A stretch of 64,000 bases of DNA from assembly GCA_003508835.1 (NCBI GenBank), contig PUFA01000092.1:744001-808000 (forward strand), written 5' to 3'. Positions 24,245 through 37,064 of the stretch are shown here, one piece after another (position 1 is the first letter of the stretch; the number at the start of each line of letters is the position of its first letter). The notes below the pieces were generated by a model. The model did no database searches and was not told the origin of the DNA. It was given only the letters and a program-made list of their open reading frames with translations. The translations under genes were made by a program, and so were the position numbers. The DNA comes from Eonycteris spelaea. Taxonomy: Eukaryota; Chordata; Mammalia; Chiroptera; Pteropodidae.

Positions 24245-26545
24245 GTTAAGAGCCAGGATTTATGTCCTATCATGTCTCATTTAAAGTACTGGTTACCATT
24301 TTCAGTATCTTTTTCTCTTAATATATTTTCAAGTTTTCTTTCTCAACTTAGTTATCTGCTTTGTTATCTTTTTGTTAGCAACAAAAGGGAAAATGAGTAA
24401 ATACGATAAGCTCTAAAGGAGCTAAATAATTTCTGCAACATTTCAATTGCAAAAGTTGATTTGTTTTTATTTCTCAAAATCTTTTCTTCCTTGTTATCCA
24501 ATGTGCTAATAATTAATAATCAAAATTTACATGATGACTACACACAAAAAATATTTGAAATAGAAATATGTTTAGTCAATAACTCACACTTGAACTATTG
24601 AAAAAGTCAGATATAACAACATTTAGAAATATAAAAATAATTTCACTTTCACAGATATGGACTTAATTAAAGCAGTTTATATTTAAAATATGGATCTTAA
24701 TAAGAAAAATCATTTTATATCAATTTTTTTACATAGATTTTTTTTGTTTACATACAGATAATAATTTTGTTTACATAGATTATCTGCAAGTTCCTTTGTA
24801 GCCTTTCTCTTAAGGTAACATAGAAGTCCTGTGCTCTTTTATTGTTAGTGATAGTGGTTCAACAACATAATTTCATTGAACTTTGCAATTATATTAGTTC
24901 AGTGCATCTGTTTTTGTCTGTAGATACATAAATTCCAATGGTGATAATGTAATTTATCCTCCTTACAAATCTTCAAAAGTGATTTTTGCAAGCCCTAATG
25001 ATGGCAACATGCTATAGTGAAGGACCAAAATTAATCATAAGGAGGCCATGTTCTTAACTACAAATTTCCCATGAAAACCTTATAATAGAGGAGATAAGAA
25101 CTTAATTTAAAAGTCATTGTTCTATGAAAAGTCCTTAAATAAACATAAAAGTCATTTCAGCTCTTTAGCAATTTTTGATTCTGAAATCATTATTATTCAC
25201 TGTCAAGTATTGTGGTCTTTGTTGTTTGAGCTGTTATTAGGAAATTAAGGCACAAGTCTAAGTAGCTAGAAATCAGTGAATAGATGGAAAACGTGGCATT
25301 TCTTTTAGAAGCATTTCCAACTGAAATTTTACATCATTTGTGGATTTGTCAAATATACTGAAGAAATACTGAAGAGATATCCTAAGTTTAATTGTGCAAA
25401 TCTTTCCACAATAGTGTATATATGTAATTAAGGGGAAGACTGTGATCTATCTTTGGTGTGAGTTAACGTTTTGAGTATGTATGATGTAAAACCCAAATCC
25501 CTGAAGCACATCAGGTTTTCCTGTTCCTCCCCAACCACGAGCATTCCTTTTCTTCCTCCCTTTCATCCTTTTCTGGCAAGACAAATATAGATGTGAATAT
25601 GGAAATCATCTATGGAGTTTTAACGACAAGCATTTCAAGCTGTTTTCCAGAACAAAAAAATTTTCCCATGCAATTTTTTTAGACTCTAATACTTTTTCAA
25701 GTTCCAATTAATAACATTTATTAATATTCCCCAATTTGTTTTCCATTTTCATGTCAGAAACTTGTTCACAAGGATGCTTTAAAGAAAACAAGCAGTTTTC
25801 TTTCAGACATTTGATATGAATTTGCCACAAATTAATTTTTAATTAGTTATTGACAATGGATATTATGCTATGAAACTTTCATCTGGTCATTTGTCTATCT
25901 TCAGCTGTATCAGTCTTGAAATATAAGAATCCTGCTATGTAAGTGAAAAACTGAAGTTGCAGAATAAAAAGATGGCACTTTATCTACTATGTGGACATTT
26001 TTAATTTTGTGAATTAACTGGGGCGAATTTTACCTTCCTGTTGTGATTTTGACCTGCATAGATCCTGGGCCAGACTTCTGCTTCCCAGATTAGCTGACAT
26101 GTGTTCGGTAGTTCCAGACTGCTATTCATTTTCGACTGAGGGCACAGTAATTAGAAGAGAAATCTTTTGCTTTAAAAAATGTACAATAAAACCAAATTCT
26201 AAAGATATTTGGATTTTTTTCAATATTTAAAGCCATAAATACTATTTATTTGAGCAGGTAGTAGTTCATAAGTTATGGTTCTTTATTTAATGCATTCACC
26301 AGTTTCTCACTTCCAAAGAATAAAATATTGTCATACCTTTCCTAAAGTCTGCTAGTTATATTTGCTACACTCTCTCTAACCAAAAAAGAGGAGTATAAAA
26401 AGACATTCTCAATTCTTCACAAAAGAATCAGGTCCCATTTACCTGCATTAATTATGTATGAGGAATAGAGATAGCATAAAAGAACAAAAATTCAGTGTAG
26501 GCTTCTGAAAGGAAACTATATGGAAATTAGATTGTGACAGGAAAA
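24245..26545. other. No feature recognised
   Basis: 2.3 kb AT-rich sequence. A short local repeat of GTTTACATA-containing sequence occurs at 24728-24780. No coding or RNA gene signal. Confidence 0.45.
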
Positions 26546-26549
26546 TAGA

Positions 26550-26720
26550 AGATTACAGTTGGAGAAAGAGAAAGGACATTCTAAGAGGAAGGAACATTTG
26601 TACAAAGGTATTGGTGGCATGAAGTAGGATATGTTCAGAGCTATAATTGTATATTATTAGGCAGGCTATGAGAGTAGAGATTAAGATAAGGGTAAATGTG
26701 GGGAGGGGTTGGGTAGTCTC
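26550..26720 (-). repeat. L2 LINE fragment
   Basis: GGACATTCTAAGAGGAAGGA followed by TTTGTACAAAGGTATTGGTG is the reversed L2 segment that in sense orientation reads as a CCTTTG...TGCTGTTCC-type block. Short and diverged. Confidence 0.5.
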
Positions 26721-26724
26721 AGTT

Positions 26725-27060
26725 CATGCCTATTATCTTGGAATAATTATTTATGAACCCTCTTTTACTTACAAAAAATGTCCTAATTTGGGATGGTAAT
26801 TTTATACCACTTGAAGGTGGGGACTTTTGTAAGCCACAGACTCTTCCTTCTGGCCCCCCAGGCACTGTCAACACTGGCCTCATCTTTTCTACAAAATATA
26901 TTATAATTAGTTTTCCAGTTTCTAGGAAGGAGAGTTTGCACTGACCAGATCATAAAGTGGTTTAAATTATCAATGCTAAGAAGAAAGAACTTTAAAGTTT
27001 AAGTATGAGGCCCAAAGAGGGGCCTTTAAGCATAAAAATACATGGTCTATTTTTATTTTA
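26725..27060. other. Unassigned
   Basis: A 63-codon plus frame (26753-26944) has no recognisable product. The GCACTGTCAACACTGG context looks LTR-like but is not assignable. Confidence 0.35.
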
Positions 27061-27061
27061 C

Positions 27062-27195
27062 AATAAGCACCATGGTGGTAATGTGGAAAGTGGCCTGGAG
27101 AAGGCCAAGAATGGCAGCAAGCTCAGGTGAAAGCCAGCACCAACGACCAGTCATGTGAATGAAGACCTTGTAGGTCATCCAGCCTTAATCTATCT
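27062..27195 (+). mobile_element. MLT1-like LTR internal fragment
   Basis: GAAAGCCAGCACCAACGACC followed by AGTCATGTGAATGA and GGTCATCCAGCC matches a conserved block in the middle of several MLT1-type LTRs, in forward orientation. Both ends are eroded. Confidence 0.65.
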
Positions 27196-27239
27196 AATTA
27201 TTATCATTTTAAATATGTTTGACTATTCAGAATTTTAAA

Positions 27240-28330
27240 GTAATCTATGGGAATAAAACAAAATTTTAAAAAATTTGCAAGTTCAGAAAAATGGCTAAAT
27301 GCAATGTAAGTTGTAGCAAAACACATACTAAGCAAGAATACATAAGAAAATTTGATTGAAAATAATCTAAATGACCATCATAGGACAAAATAAAAAACAA
27401 AAATAATAAAAAGAAATCGACCTATGAATAATCTAACAAAGAAAACTACAAAATTTTCTTAGAAACAATTTAAAGGGCTTTAGTATATAGAGTTGCATAT
27501 CACAGACTTAGATAGGAGGACTAATCTTGATAAATGTGAAACTTCCTCTCAACTTAAATCAAAGTTTATTTTATTATAATTTTGGTATTTAATACATTAT
27601 AAAAGGCATTAAAACGTGATTGTAGACAAAAATGATATGCTATACTATAAGATAAGAAAACTAGAAGAATTGTGAGTACATATAAAAGTATAGATAAATG
27701 AAGAATGGAACAGAATAAAAAGCCAGGAAATAGACCCTAGTACAAATATTAGTACATGTTTTAAAACAAATATAAAATCATAAAATATATGTAAAATTGT
27801 TTTCTGTTAAAAAAGTCTTTACTATATATACATCAAAATAAACTGTACTTGTATTAGAGAGATAAATATGTAAAATTAACCCTAGGTGAATATTTATTTT
27901 ATTTAGCATGAAAAATTTTCTGAATAAATGGTATGGCCTTAAAAAGGGAAGAATAGCTATGTTTGACTATAGGGAAAATTTTTAAATTCTGTATATATTC
28001 AAAGACAAACAGTGAAGAAATAGTTATGTTTCAGAGAAAATGTTTAAATGCTTTACATATATATAGTTATAAAGAAAAATTAGTTTGACCTCATAAAATT
28101 TTAAAAATTGGTATATATTAAAAGGTATAAAATATAAAGCCAAGTGGGAAAGATAGCTATAACAAATGTCCTTATTCTTAACATACAAATAGCTCTAATG
28201 AATCACTGAGAGAGAAACTTTTCAATAGAAAAATGAAGTCAAATGATATAAATAGGCAATTTACAAAAGAAAAAAAGACAATATTTAGTGAACATATGAA
28301 ATCATGTTCAACCTTACCACAATTACATAA
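27240..28330 (+). mobile_element. Degraded L1 ORF2 region
   Basis: Weak but collinear L1 ORF2 similarity. GAATGGAACAGAATAAAAAG and CCAGGAAATAGACCCTAGTA appear near 27705-27745. ACATACAAATAGCTCTAATG, TAGAAAAATGAAGTCAAATG and GTGAACATATGAAATCATGT appear at 28180-28310. These correspond to the part of ORF2 after the reverse transcriptase. Many stops and shifts. It is followed by an L1 piece in the opposite orientation. Confidence 0.6.
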
Positions 28331-28499
28331 CCTCTTACCAAGTTATTGATAAATACACCAATATCTAGTATGGAAGATACATCTAAGTGAATGCTGGCAT
28401 ATTCAAGGGTGATAATCAAAATATTTACAACTAGTACCACATGGCACTGACAACCAGACTAGATATTCAAACAATCAGCTCCATTCTGATTGGAACATA

Positions 28500-28830
28500 A
28501 GCTCTTTGCAAATTTTCTGGTGGATAATATGTCAAAATAGATCATGTTCTTTGACACAGTTTCTCCATGCATATATTAAATACTTTTCATAAATTTCCGA
28601 ATTGCTTTTCAGATATATTTTTATCAGCAATTAGTGAAAGTCTGCTCTCTCACATCCTAAACAACACTAGATATTTTTAATTATTTAAAATTTTTTTCCT
28701 TATGACAAGTGAAAATATTAATTATTGGTTTGATTTGCATTTCTTTGGCTAGTAATGTAATTGGCTTTCTTTTCTTTCTTTGTATACTGATTGCTCTTGT
28801 CCTGTTAGTTTTTTTTTAATTTTATATGTT
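28500..28830 (-). mobile_element. Degraded L1 ORF2 3' region, opposite orientation
   Basis: Plus-strand TTTGATTTGCATTTCTTTGG (about 28728-28747) and, to its left, TCTCTCACATCCTAAACAAC and TTTCCGAATTGCTTTTCAGA are a reversed L1 ORF2 end. On the minus strand it begins near the ORF2 point at which the plus-oriented piece to its left stops. Confidence 0.6.
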
Positions 28831-28839
28831 TGAACTACT

Positions 28840-29880
28840 TGTGTATGAGTAGAAAAAAAGAGATTTAAATAATTTTTTTTTCATTTACATCACCATACCA
28901 ATTACTTTTCATGGTGGAAACTAGTATTTTTTAGAACACAGTGTTCTGAATGGAAAAGTCAAGAATGAAAGAACATACTTTGTGGCATTTTGGCCAAGGA
29001 CAAATCACTAAATTTAAAAGAACATGTATTACAACAGAAAGAGGTGGATATTGGCCGATGTGTTAGTGTCATGGTTGCGTTTAGCTCTGAAGGCTGGTCT
29101 TCTGTGTCTCATGCATTGCTTCACTTTTCCTCTAACCCCTGCCAATATGGGGCCACCCAAGCTCCTGAATGCAGCTTTTTCTGTAGGACCTTAAGTAAAT
29201 TCCAAATTGCAGAGTAGAAGGTCTTAACTTTGCTTTTTGAGGCATGAATAATCTCTCTGCAGTCTCTTTCACCCCACTCAAGTTACCATGTGGAATTCCA
29301 TCTTGGGTAACTTGGAAATGGTTCTATGCTCATATCATAAAAAGACCCAGACATTTTTGGGGGTGTGTGTACTTTGTGAAGGCAGAGAGAAAATAAGGAA
29401 AGGATTCAGGATTTGATCTAGGAATCCCATCCAAGTTGGTTGGGGTTTGGGGTTTTCTGAGTTGTTGTCATATTTGGGGAACCTAGCATATGGGTTGGTA
29501 ATGAAACATTTTGAGGGCTGCCGATTTGGGAAATGGGTCAAGTTGTCTTGGGTACATGGCATCCCATCTGCTTTTACACTCCATTTTGCATTTAGAGGAT
29601 AAACCTGGTATTGTGGGATTGTTGACATTTAGATTTATTGGTTCTCATAGAAAAGAATCCAGGAGAAATTTTAGAGCCACATTTTAATTATGAAAAATAG
29701 GATAATTATTGTGATTCCTTGAGGAGAATCAACTTTTTGCCTGAGTTGTACCCACAAGGTTTTCAATATTTGTCTGACTCCTTATTTGTATCAACAACTG
29801 GTGCTATAGAGGGCTTTAAAACTTTATCTGTAACAATAAAAGCATCTATTATGTTATAGTAGAGTTGTTAAAAGGGCATT
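28840..29880. other. No feature assigned
   Basis: About 1 kb, somewhat less AT-rich at 29040-29630. Frames at 28990-29217 (plus) and 29335-29628 (minus, 97 codons) show no recognisable domain. An unrecognised solo LTR cannot be excluded. Confidence 0.35.
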
Positions 29881-29884
29881 AGAA

Positions 29885-30080
29885 ATTGGCTTGCTTCTCA
29901 TGCAGTGTGAGCAGTTATACATCTTCTCCAAATCATCTACTCCTTTACAAAAGGAAGGTGCATTACCTATCATGTCTAAATCATAGGACTATGATCAGAA
30001 TCAAAAGGAAGAGTAAATGTTAAAGTACTGGGAAATATAAAATGTTATATGAATGCAAGGTACTATTATCACCTGATAAA
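29885..30080 (+). repeat. MIR SINE fragment
   Basis: Forward MIR-like order: a diverged core, CATAGGACTATGATCAGAAT, then AAAGTACTGGGAAATATAAA and TATATGAATGCAAGGTACTA. Moderately convincing. Confidence 0.5.
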
Positions 30081-30084
30081 TACT

Positions 30085-31104
30085 ATACTATGAGTTACAG
30101 TGACTTTTATAAATATTTCTTGATGGATTGACCATTTTGACAAAAGTTATGAGAGACACCAAAAGATCATGTGATTCCTATAATTCTTGAGGGGCAAATT
30201 CACATGAAAATATTTACATACTTCAGCTTGTTTGTGTGTGAGTATGTGTGTAAATTATTTATTTTCCCTCTTGGATTATTTTATCCATTATTTACTTTTA
30301 TAATAAAAAAAACACTTTCTTTTCAACTCTCTGGTTCCTTAACATTTTTAACTTTTCTTGTGATAACAAAATCATTCATTTAAATTCAATTAATCTTTGA
30401 AATAATTTCTATTTTCCTAATGTGATAAAAATAAAGTTGAAAATAAAATATACCTATGTATAATCTACATATAGGTTTATGTATAGCTACATTTATGTAC
30501 ATGTACAGAAGTTGCATTACCAAATATGGCAGTAAATCTAAATACTGGTATAAAAAGTACATTTTTCAATCTAGAAACTGTAGTCACAAAACATCCATTC
30601 TAAATGTTACTGTCTTATTCAGTGTTCCATTTGAAGAGACTTACTTTATGTTCTGGTCTGGCACAGCCTGTTCAGATTCTAAGTGGTTGAAGGATTTGAC
30701 TAAAATTAGGAGAAAATATCCATGTTTCAATTTCTTCATAAAGGTGTCACATGGCTTAATACTGGTTTTACAATTCTGTCTCAGTTTGTTTTATTCATGC
30801 TTTTCTTTGTAGAATTGTTTCACAATATACTAATACTGAGACATAGAATATAAAATTTCTTCTTTTAGAATCTCAAAATTGGCTTTTGCACAAACGGATT
30901 TACCACATGTAACTGAGAAATACAGTGCTTCTTATTTTAAAGATTGAGAAACCAGTCCACAGACAAGTATTAAAGTAAGCTAGTAGGAGATTAATGTTAC
31001 TGATTTTACAAATGTAGAGTTGAGATTTTCATAGAGTTAAAAGAAAAAAAAGCTAATGTACCCAGATGATGCCAAAATAGTCAGATGGTATGACAACACA
31101 GGCC

Positions 31105-31135
<31 letters not shown>

Positions 31136-31305
31136 CAATCAATTCAGTAAATAAAAAAGTTTAATCATTTTGATTGTATTTCAGTCAAAAGAGCATATTG
31201 CAATCCCAAATATTCATAGTCTTAGTTTCCTAGTGTTTAAACAGCTCTGAATTTCTAAATGTGAGAATTTGCCTTATAGATAAAAAGGATAATCAACTAT
31301 TTCCT
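30085..31305. other. No feature except poly-A
   Basis: Unassigned. A 118-codon plus frame at 30456-30812 has no motif I recognise and lies in AT-rich sequence. A long A run is listed separately. Confidence 0.4.
31105..31133. repeat. Poly-A tract (29 A)
   Basis: An uninterrupted run of 29 A after GGCC, the longest homopolymer in the window. No retroposon body or target duplication is evident upstream, so it may be a tail whose body is unrecognised, or plain slippage. Confidence 0.95.
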
Positions 31306-31309
31306 TAAA

Positions 31310-31630
31310 TCTTCACATGATAATTAAACTGCTTCTTCCAGTTGGAATATCCTTTCTTTCCCACAACTTCAAGTTGAAAATTGGTTCACCTTTCAAGCCC
31401 CATCTTACATGCCACACAATCCCCTAATATGATATTATGTTATTGTCTTTGAAATTTCCCTCTTCATAGCCCACAACATGTACCTTCATCATAACAATTA
31501 TATATTGTTTTTACTATTACTCCTCTTTCTATCCTAAGTTCTTGTTGGCAAAGGGTATTTACCACTTATGTGTCCTTCAAATGGCATCAGATCGATATTG
31601 CATATATCATTTGGTACATTAATTCATACT
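31310..31630 (+). repeat. L2 LINE 3' region
   Basis: Forward L2 order: TGGAATATCCTTTCTTTCCC, GGTTCACCTTTCAAGCCCCA, then CTAAGTTCTTGTTGGCAAAG and a terminal segment CATCAGATCGATATTGCATA with TTAATTCA. Confidence 0.7.
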
Positions 31631-31634
31631 GACA

Positions 31635-32015
31635 TACAAAAACTTTATATCTCATATATTTTCCCCAAGCTCCAGATTTATATTCAGATGTGCATCATTG
31701 GGTTCATAATCTAAGAGGTTAATAAAGAGGAAGAGACAAAACCAAAAAGTATGTTTGCAGCTAGGTCCAGCCCTATAAAAAGCCTTTTCGAATTCCAGTA
31801 TCTTCATCTTACATTCACTGGTCACATCAATCTGCAACTGAGGTTGGGAAATTTCTATTTCTAATCGGATACTTTGATGACCTTGACAATACAAGAGAAT
31901 AGAGAGTGGATTTTGAGTAAGCAATTAGCAGACTCCAACAGAAAAACAAAACAAACAAAAAACAAACAAAAGAACCTATAGGGAACCTACTTATATTGTC
32001 TAAGGTCAATTCTAG
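31635..32015. other. No feature recognised
   Basis: Two overlapping minus frames (31652-32030) without recognisable content; a small (CAAA)n patch at 31944-31970. Confidence 0.4.
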
Positions 32016-32019
32016 CTTA

Positions 32020-32365
32020 ATATGTCTCAAATTCAGCTTCCTCTCCTCCTATACCCAATCCTTTGGCTGTGGTTCCCCCTCCATAGATAGTACCATCCTG
32101 TCAGTCACCCAAACCAGATATACTAGAAGCATTTTAGATTCGAATCTTTCATGCAAACTTTAAGTTAGTCCATTTAATGCTTTAGTTTCTTTACTATCTT
32201 CATAATTGTCCCTACTCACAATTCCCATCTGCCAGTATCCTGAAGAGATTTCTTGATATTTAGATAGTAGTCACTTTTTTATTGCCTTCTCAATTATTAT
32301 ATCAACACCATTTCCACCCCCCTTTCCCACCCCACCCAACCCTGTGGCCATTCCTTCTCAGTAGC
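32020..32365 (+). repeat. L2 LINE fragment (ORF2 downstream part)
   Basis: Forward L2 landmarks: CTTCCTCTCCTCCTATACCC, TAGTACCATCCTGTCAGTCA, CCCAAACCAGATATACTAGA, then CTACTCACAATTCCCATCTG. This is the segment after the L2 reverse transcriptase core. Confidence 0.68.
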
Positions 32366-32369
32366 TCTT

Positions 32370-33695
32370 TGTTTTTATTTGGATTCTAGAGTATCTTGAT
32401 TTTAAAGATGAGGCAAAATGACTTAGGATAAGTCAATCAACATCTTTCATTCTCCTGAATGCAGAGACTGGTTCAGAGACATACAACCTTAGCTAGTATA
32501 AACACTGTAAATCTATGGACTTTTTTTATGAATGCTGAAACAATGTTCTTTCTTATTTGATGTTAATGCAAAAGCATAAAGAACTGACAAATGAAGGAAG
32601 CCATTTGGGGATCATAAGGCATACTTGCTTATGATCAAGGCTGCAGCAGGTGTAGAATGAAGAGAAAGAACAAAGGCAGGTTCTTGGTGTCATTGTTGGA
32701 CATGAACTAAAACCTTTACCTCTGTCTTTCGACCTTTTAAGAATCAAAAATACTAAATTCCACTTATTGAATAACCTAGTTTGAACTGAGTTTTGTTTCT
32801 TGCAACCAAAACCTTCCTATTGATTCAATCTAGTAACTTCTTGTTTAATTGGAAGAGAAAGTAACATATTCTCAATATGGTTATCTATTTGAGGATTTTG
32901 AAAACAAGGACAGATTTTGAAATAATTGTTTTACTGGAACATTAAAAATAAGAGGGAAAGTATACTGTACTGGTCTACTGATCAAGGGACTGCTTCATAA
33001 GAAAGATGACCATTATTCTTGGATGACCTATGATAGTACCCAGTTAATGCTTTTATGCCTCCTGAAACATCATAGTTGTAGCTTCCCATTTCATAATTGA
33101 GTGTCTCAGTTTAGATAATAAATTATATGATCACTGTACTAATAAGGCTCACATAATTGTTTAGTTTGGGTACTATATAACAATAATCATCTCTGGGTGT
33201 CCAGATTGAAAAGACTGAAAAGATATTTTTCCTAAAGTAGATATGAACGTCTGAGCAGTGTTTCTAGCTGCCTGACTACCTCAATATGCAGCAATCTCCA
33301 CACCTAGGTGACCACCTCAATAACATGAAGGAGGAATATGTGTGATTTGAAAATATCACCATACCTAATAAAGTAGTTTAGTGGGTTAGAAATCATTTGT
33401 TATCTTCCTGCCAATAGACATCACTATAGTGGTTTTTAAACATTTTAAGATTTGTTTATTTGTTTATTTTATGCCTTGGAATCTTAGCTTCTGGTGTGAT
33501 ATTGGGTTGTTTGCCCATCAATTTTTATTTTTTACTAACTCTCTATAGAAATTTTTATTTTTACTAACTCTCTATAAAAATCCCTCCCCCCCCAAATAAA
33601 GAAAAAAAGAAAGAAAGAAAAAAAACCTGGAATGAAATTTGGAAACCATAGTTTATATTAAAATATATTTTAAAATTATTTTGCCAAATTAAAGA
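32370..33695. other. Unassigned, with a small tandem duplication
   Basis: No gene. Contains a two-copy tandem repeat at 33521-33579 and a C-run/GAAA-rich tract at 33583-33627. Confidence 0.45.
33521..33579. repeat. Two-copy 30 bp tandem repeat
   Basis: Unit 1 (33521-33550) and unit 2 (33551-33579) both run ATTTTTATTTTTACTAACTC followed by TCTATA. They differ by about one T and one base near the end. The near identity points to a recent replication-slippage duplication. Confidence 0.9.
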
Positions 33696-33699
33696 ATTC

Positions 33700-34030
33700 A
33701 TGTGGTCTAGTTGATAAAATACTGGACTAAAAATTAGAAGACACAGGTTTAGAAACATTTCCTATCTGTTCATTGCCATATCCCCATTTTTTAGAAGCAT
33801 GACAGTAACATAGAACAATGATTGTTTATTAACTGAATGAATGGTGTCAATGAGCATGATTTATAATACCTTAATCCAAAGCTGTATAGCCTCTCTAGTT
33901 TTAGTTTACCCACCTGCAAAATGGAATTAAAAATGCCAGCTCCATCTACCTCACAAATGTTTTGGAAGATCAAATGAGCTAATTGTGTGAAAAGCCAGCA
34001 AAGGTATAAAATATATATAAATGCAAAGTT
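33700..34030 (+). repeat. MIR SINE, possibly interrupted
   Basis: The head, GTCTAGTTGATAAAATACTG with AAATTAGAAGACACAGGTTT, and the core, TTTACCCACCTGCAAAATGG with CATCTACCTCACAAATG, are both present forward. They are separated by about 100 bp more than expected, so the SINE probably contains an unrecognised insertion around 33780-33890. Confidence 0.72.
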
Positions 34031-34034
34031 TAAT

Positions 34035-37000
34035 TGTATATAAAAAATGTAAATGTTACAAAATCTTTCATCTTCTATCCAAGGAATAAATACACCTAAA
34101 TTTTAATTATCTTACACTGCTGTGTTGGTTCCTTATACATTATAACTATTCCTTATTTCTTCCAATTTTAGAGAACATTGAAACAAACCCAATAATTCAT
34201 TAGAAAAATTAGTTTATGTAAAATTCTAATAATACATTGAAAAACTCAGAATCATTATCATAACAAATTAAAATACTATGAATTCGCAAATGTGACAATT
34301 AGCAGAGTTTCGTATTTCTTAGGTATTAGAAACAAAATAGTGCTTTATTACTAACTCAAGTATTTAATAAGATGTTAGCATGAGAGCTTATATTTTTTTT
34401 AGAAAATACACTTCAATGTACAGGAAGCACAAACGTATTTACATATAAACAATATCCTTTCTTCTTATGTTTTCAGATCAAAACCAAGCATAGGATTTCT
34501 AGTGGTAGAATATTTCACAGAGAATTTTCTTTCTGGGGCCCTAAGTTTTAAAAGAAAAAACAATCAAACAAAAATAATGATATATTTATAGAACTAGAAC
34601 ATACGTTACATCGAATAAAAAATATACATTGCTGGTAGTCCAGCCTTGCCTAATTTCAGCAACTTCAAATACAAATGCCAGCTTCACACATAGCGATTTA
34701 CTTGTAGTTACTTTTTACTCTATCCCTAATTCATCCTCTTGACCCATGTTTGAAGCTTGTACTAGCAAACATCGTAGAGGAATTGGTTTAGCAACAGGCA
34801 AAGAATTTCTCTAGAACGCCTTGGTCTCAATCAAAGCAATATAAGTAGTTGGGAATTTTCCTTAGGCTTGGAAAACAAACAATCCATAGAATTAAACTGG
34901 GGAGTGGTTGTTAAGTACCTGGGACACATGTGGATTTGAGTGACTCAAAAAGCTAGAACAAAGAGTCCTTGAGGGAATGAAGCATCTAGAGAAGGGTTGG
35001 GGACAAGATGTCTCTGCTGTACCGAATATCTTCAGGCCTTGGTCATTTTATAAGAGAGAGAAAGGGAAAATAAAATAAAATAAGATGTGAAGTAAAATAG
35101 GTTTCGTGATTGCCAGGGCTTGAATAGAAACCAAGATAAACCACCTGGTTGTAGAAAATTTGTCATGATGGAAATATGAAGATTTTTTAAAATTAAATGC
35201 TTAAGCTGAGGACTGGACTAGAAACCAACAACTAAATAATTAGAATTTTTATTGGTTTTTGTTAGTTTGGTTCAATGATCAATGTGTATAGTTTCAATAA
35301 AAATAATTTCACCTTGCCTAAAATGAGAATAATTTATCTCATGTGCCATTGCAATGGTAGACAGTATTGAAGCTTCATAGGAATCCTCCAAATCTAAGAA
35401 TAGCTTTGCTCAGTTATTGGATAGATTTTTAATTAAGAGGACCAGAGGCTAGACTGAGGCTGAATCCTACATATTGGGCCTGAAGCCTGGGTTGTGGTTT
35501 AAATTTCCAGGGGGATAATCAATACCACTTTCTATAGCTAGAGAGACCACAGTTCAACACCAGGAATACCACCTACAGAAGAATCTGTGGCTTCACACAG
35601 TGAGGTTTTGTAGCAAGAGAGAGAATAATAACTAACCTACCTAGGAGAAATGGGATGGGAGATGGACTGTTGTGCCCAATGAAAAGCATAGCTGGACAGA
35701 TCTTTGAGAACCTGGAGGAAGAATGGGGCAAGCAGTGTGGGTAGCAGGAAATATTGAAATTAGCAATGCATATAAAATTAGAGTATTTCTAATTTCAGTA
35801 TTTACTAGGGTGGTTGACTATTTCATGTTGGCTTTGTGGTCATTACATGTGTAGACTGGTAAAACAAGTGAGCTCTATGGGACTCTGGTTATTTTATTAG
35901 TCAAGAAAATGTATTTTATGAACAAAGACTAGTTCTCATATTCTTTAAATTTAAAATGTAATTGTTAGGTACAAATATAGCAATTCTGTGGATCTTTATT
36001 GGAGTAGCTTCTACATCAAGTTTGACAATGTTTTATAGGATCAGAGAATATAATTTTATTGGCATAAATTTGGAGGAGGAACTAAAATTCTTGCTCATTT
36101 TGTCCCAAAGAACAAAAAGAATCTGGAGAACCTAGAGGAATCTGAGATTTCCCTTAATCTCCTAAAAAGTAAGGTTTTAACAGGCTCTTAGACATTGATC
36201 AGAACCATCTGACAGTGATAAGTGGTTTGAGTTTTAGCTCTGGCCCCAATTCACTATCTGCCTACCCAAGGGAGTATGTCAGGGTGCAAGCCTGTTTAGG
36301 GGCTCCTTTGTGTTTCTCTTAAGGAAATTATACATGTACATCAATGAAAGAACAGTTAGGCCTTTAATACCATGAAAGATTCATTCCATATAGAATCAAT
36401 AATGTAGGCATTACTTGTGATCTCTCAAGAGCAGTTATACTGAGCAGGGTTTTCTTCCTCTTCTGTGAAGTATATTATATGCCACTTGACATTTTAATTA
36501 GTTCTTCCCAACTCAGGGATTTTCTGGTGTTTTATTTATAAATACCAGATTTTGGATATAAGTATCTACTGAAGATTGTGTATGAATATTGAAGTAGAAA
36601 AAGTAGAATTCTTAGTTTAGGGAAAGGAATAAGCACTTTATCAATAAAATGAGATAATCAAAAGCAGAAAAACTTTAAAGCCTTACTAGAATGGAAATAA
36701 TATCATGCAATAGAAACTGTTTATTTGGTGAGCATATAAAATTTCAAGTAGAAATATGCTAACTATAATCTTTCCATATCCATTTTAATCCTTTTGGTGC
36801 ATGCAAATGGTCACTAGATGATTTCTGGCCAAATAAAAATATAGGTTTGTTTCATTTTAGATTTTTCTTTAAAGAATATATCTGAAGCAGGGTAAATATA
36901 TCTTATTTTAAGTAGCTTCTAATATTAAACTGTATAGTTAAATAGCTTTTTTTCTAAGTAAATTTTATTATATTCTTCAGACTCGAACATGCACATATAA

Positions 37001-37060
37001 TCCAGTCACTCCCACTGTATAAAATCTATGTAATGTTTTGAGTCAGTAGTTAGCAGAGTA
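34035..37060. other. No feature recognised
   Basis: 3 kb of AT-rich DNA. A weak L1M 3'-like GTGATTGCCAGGGCTTG occurs at about 35106. The stretch at 35430-35760 is GC-richer and looks LTR-like but is unassigned. No coding evidence. Confidence 0.4.
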
Positions 37061-37064
37061 ATGG

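Noticed and set aside
30456..30812. 118-codon plus-strand frame
   Set aside because: Composition mirrors the AT-rich background and there is no family resemblance.
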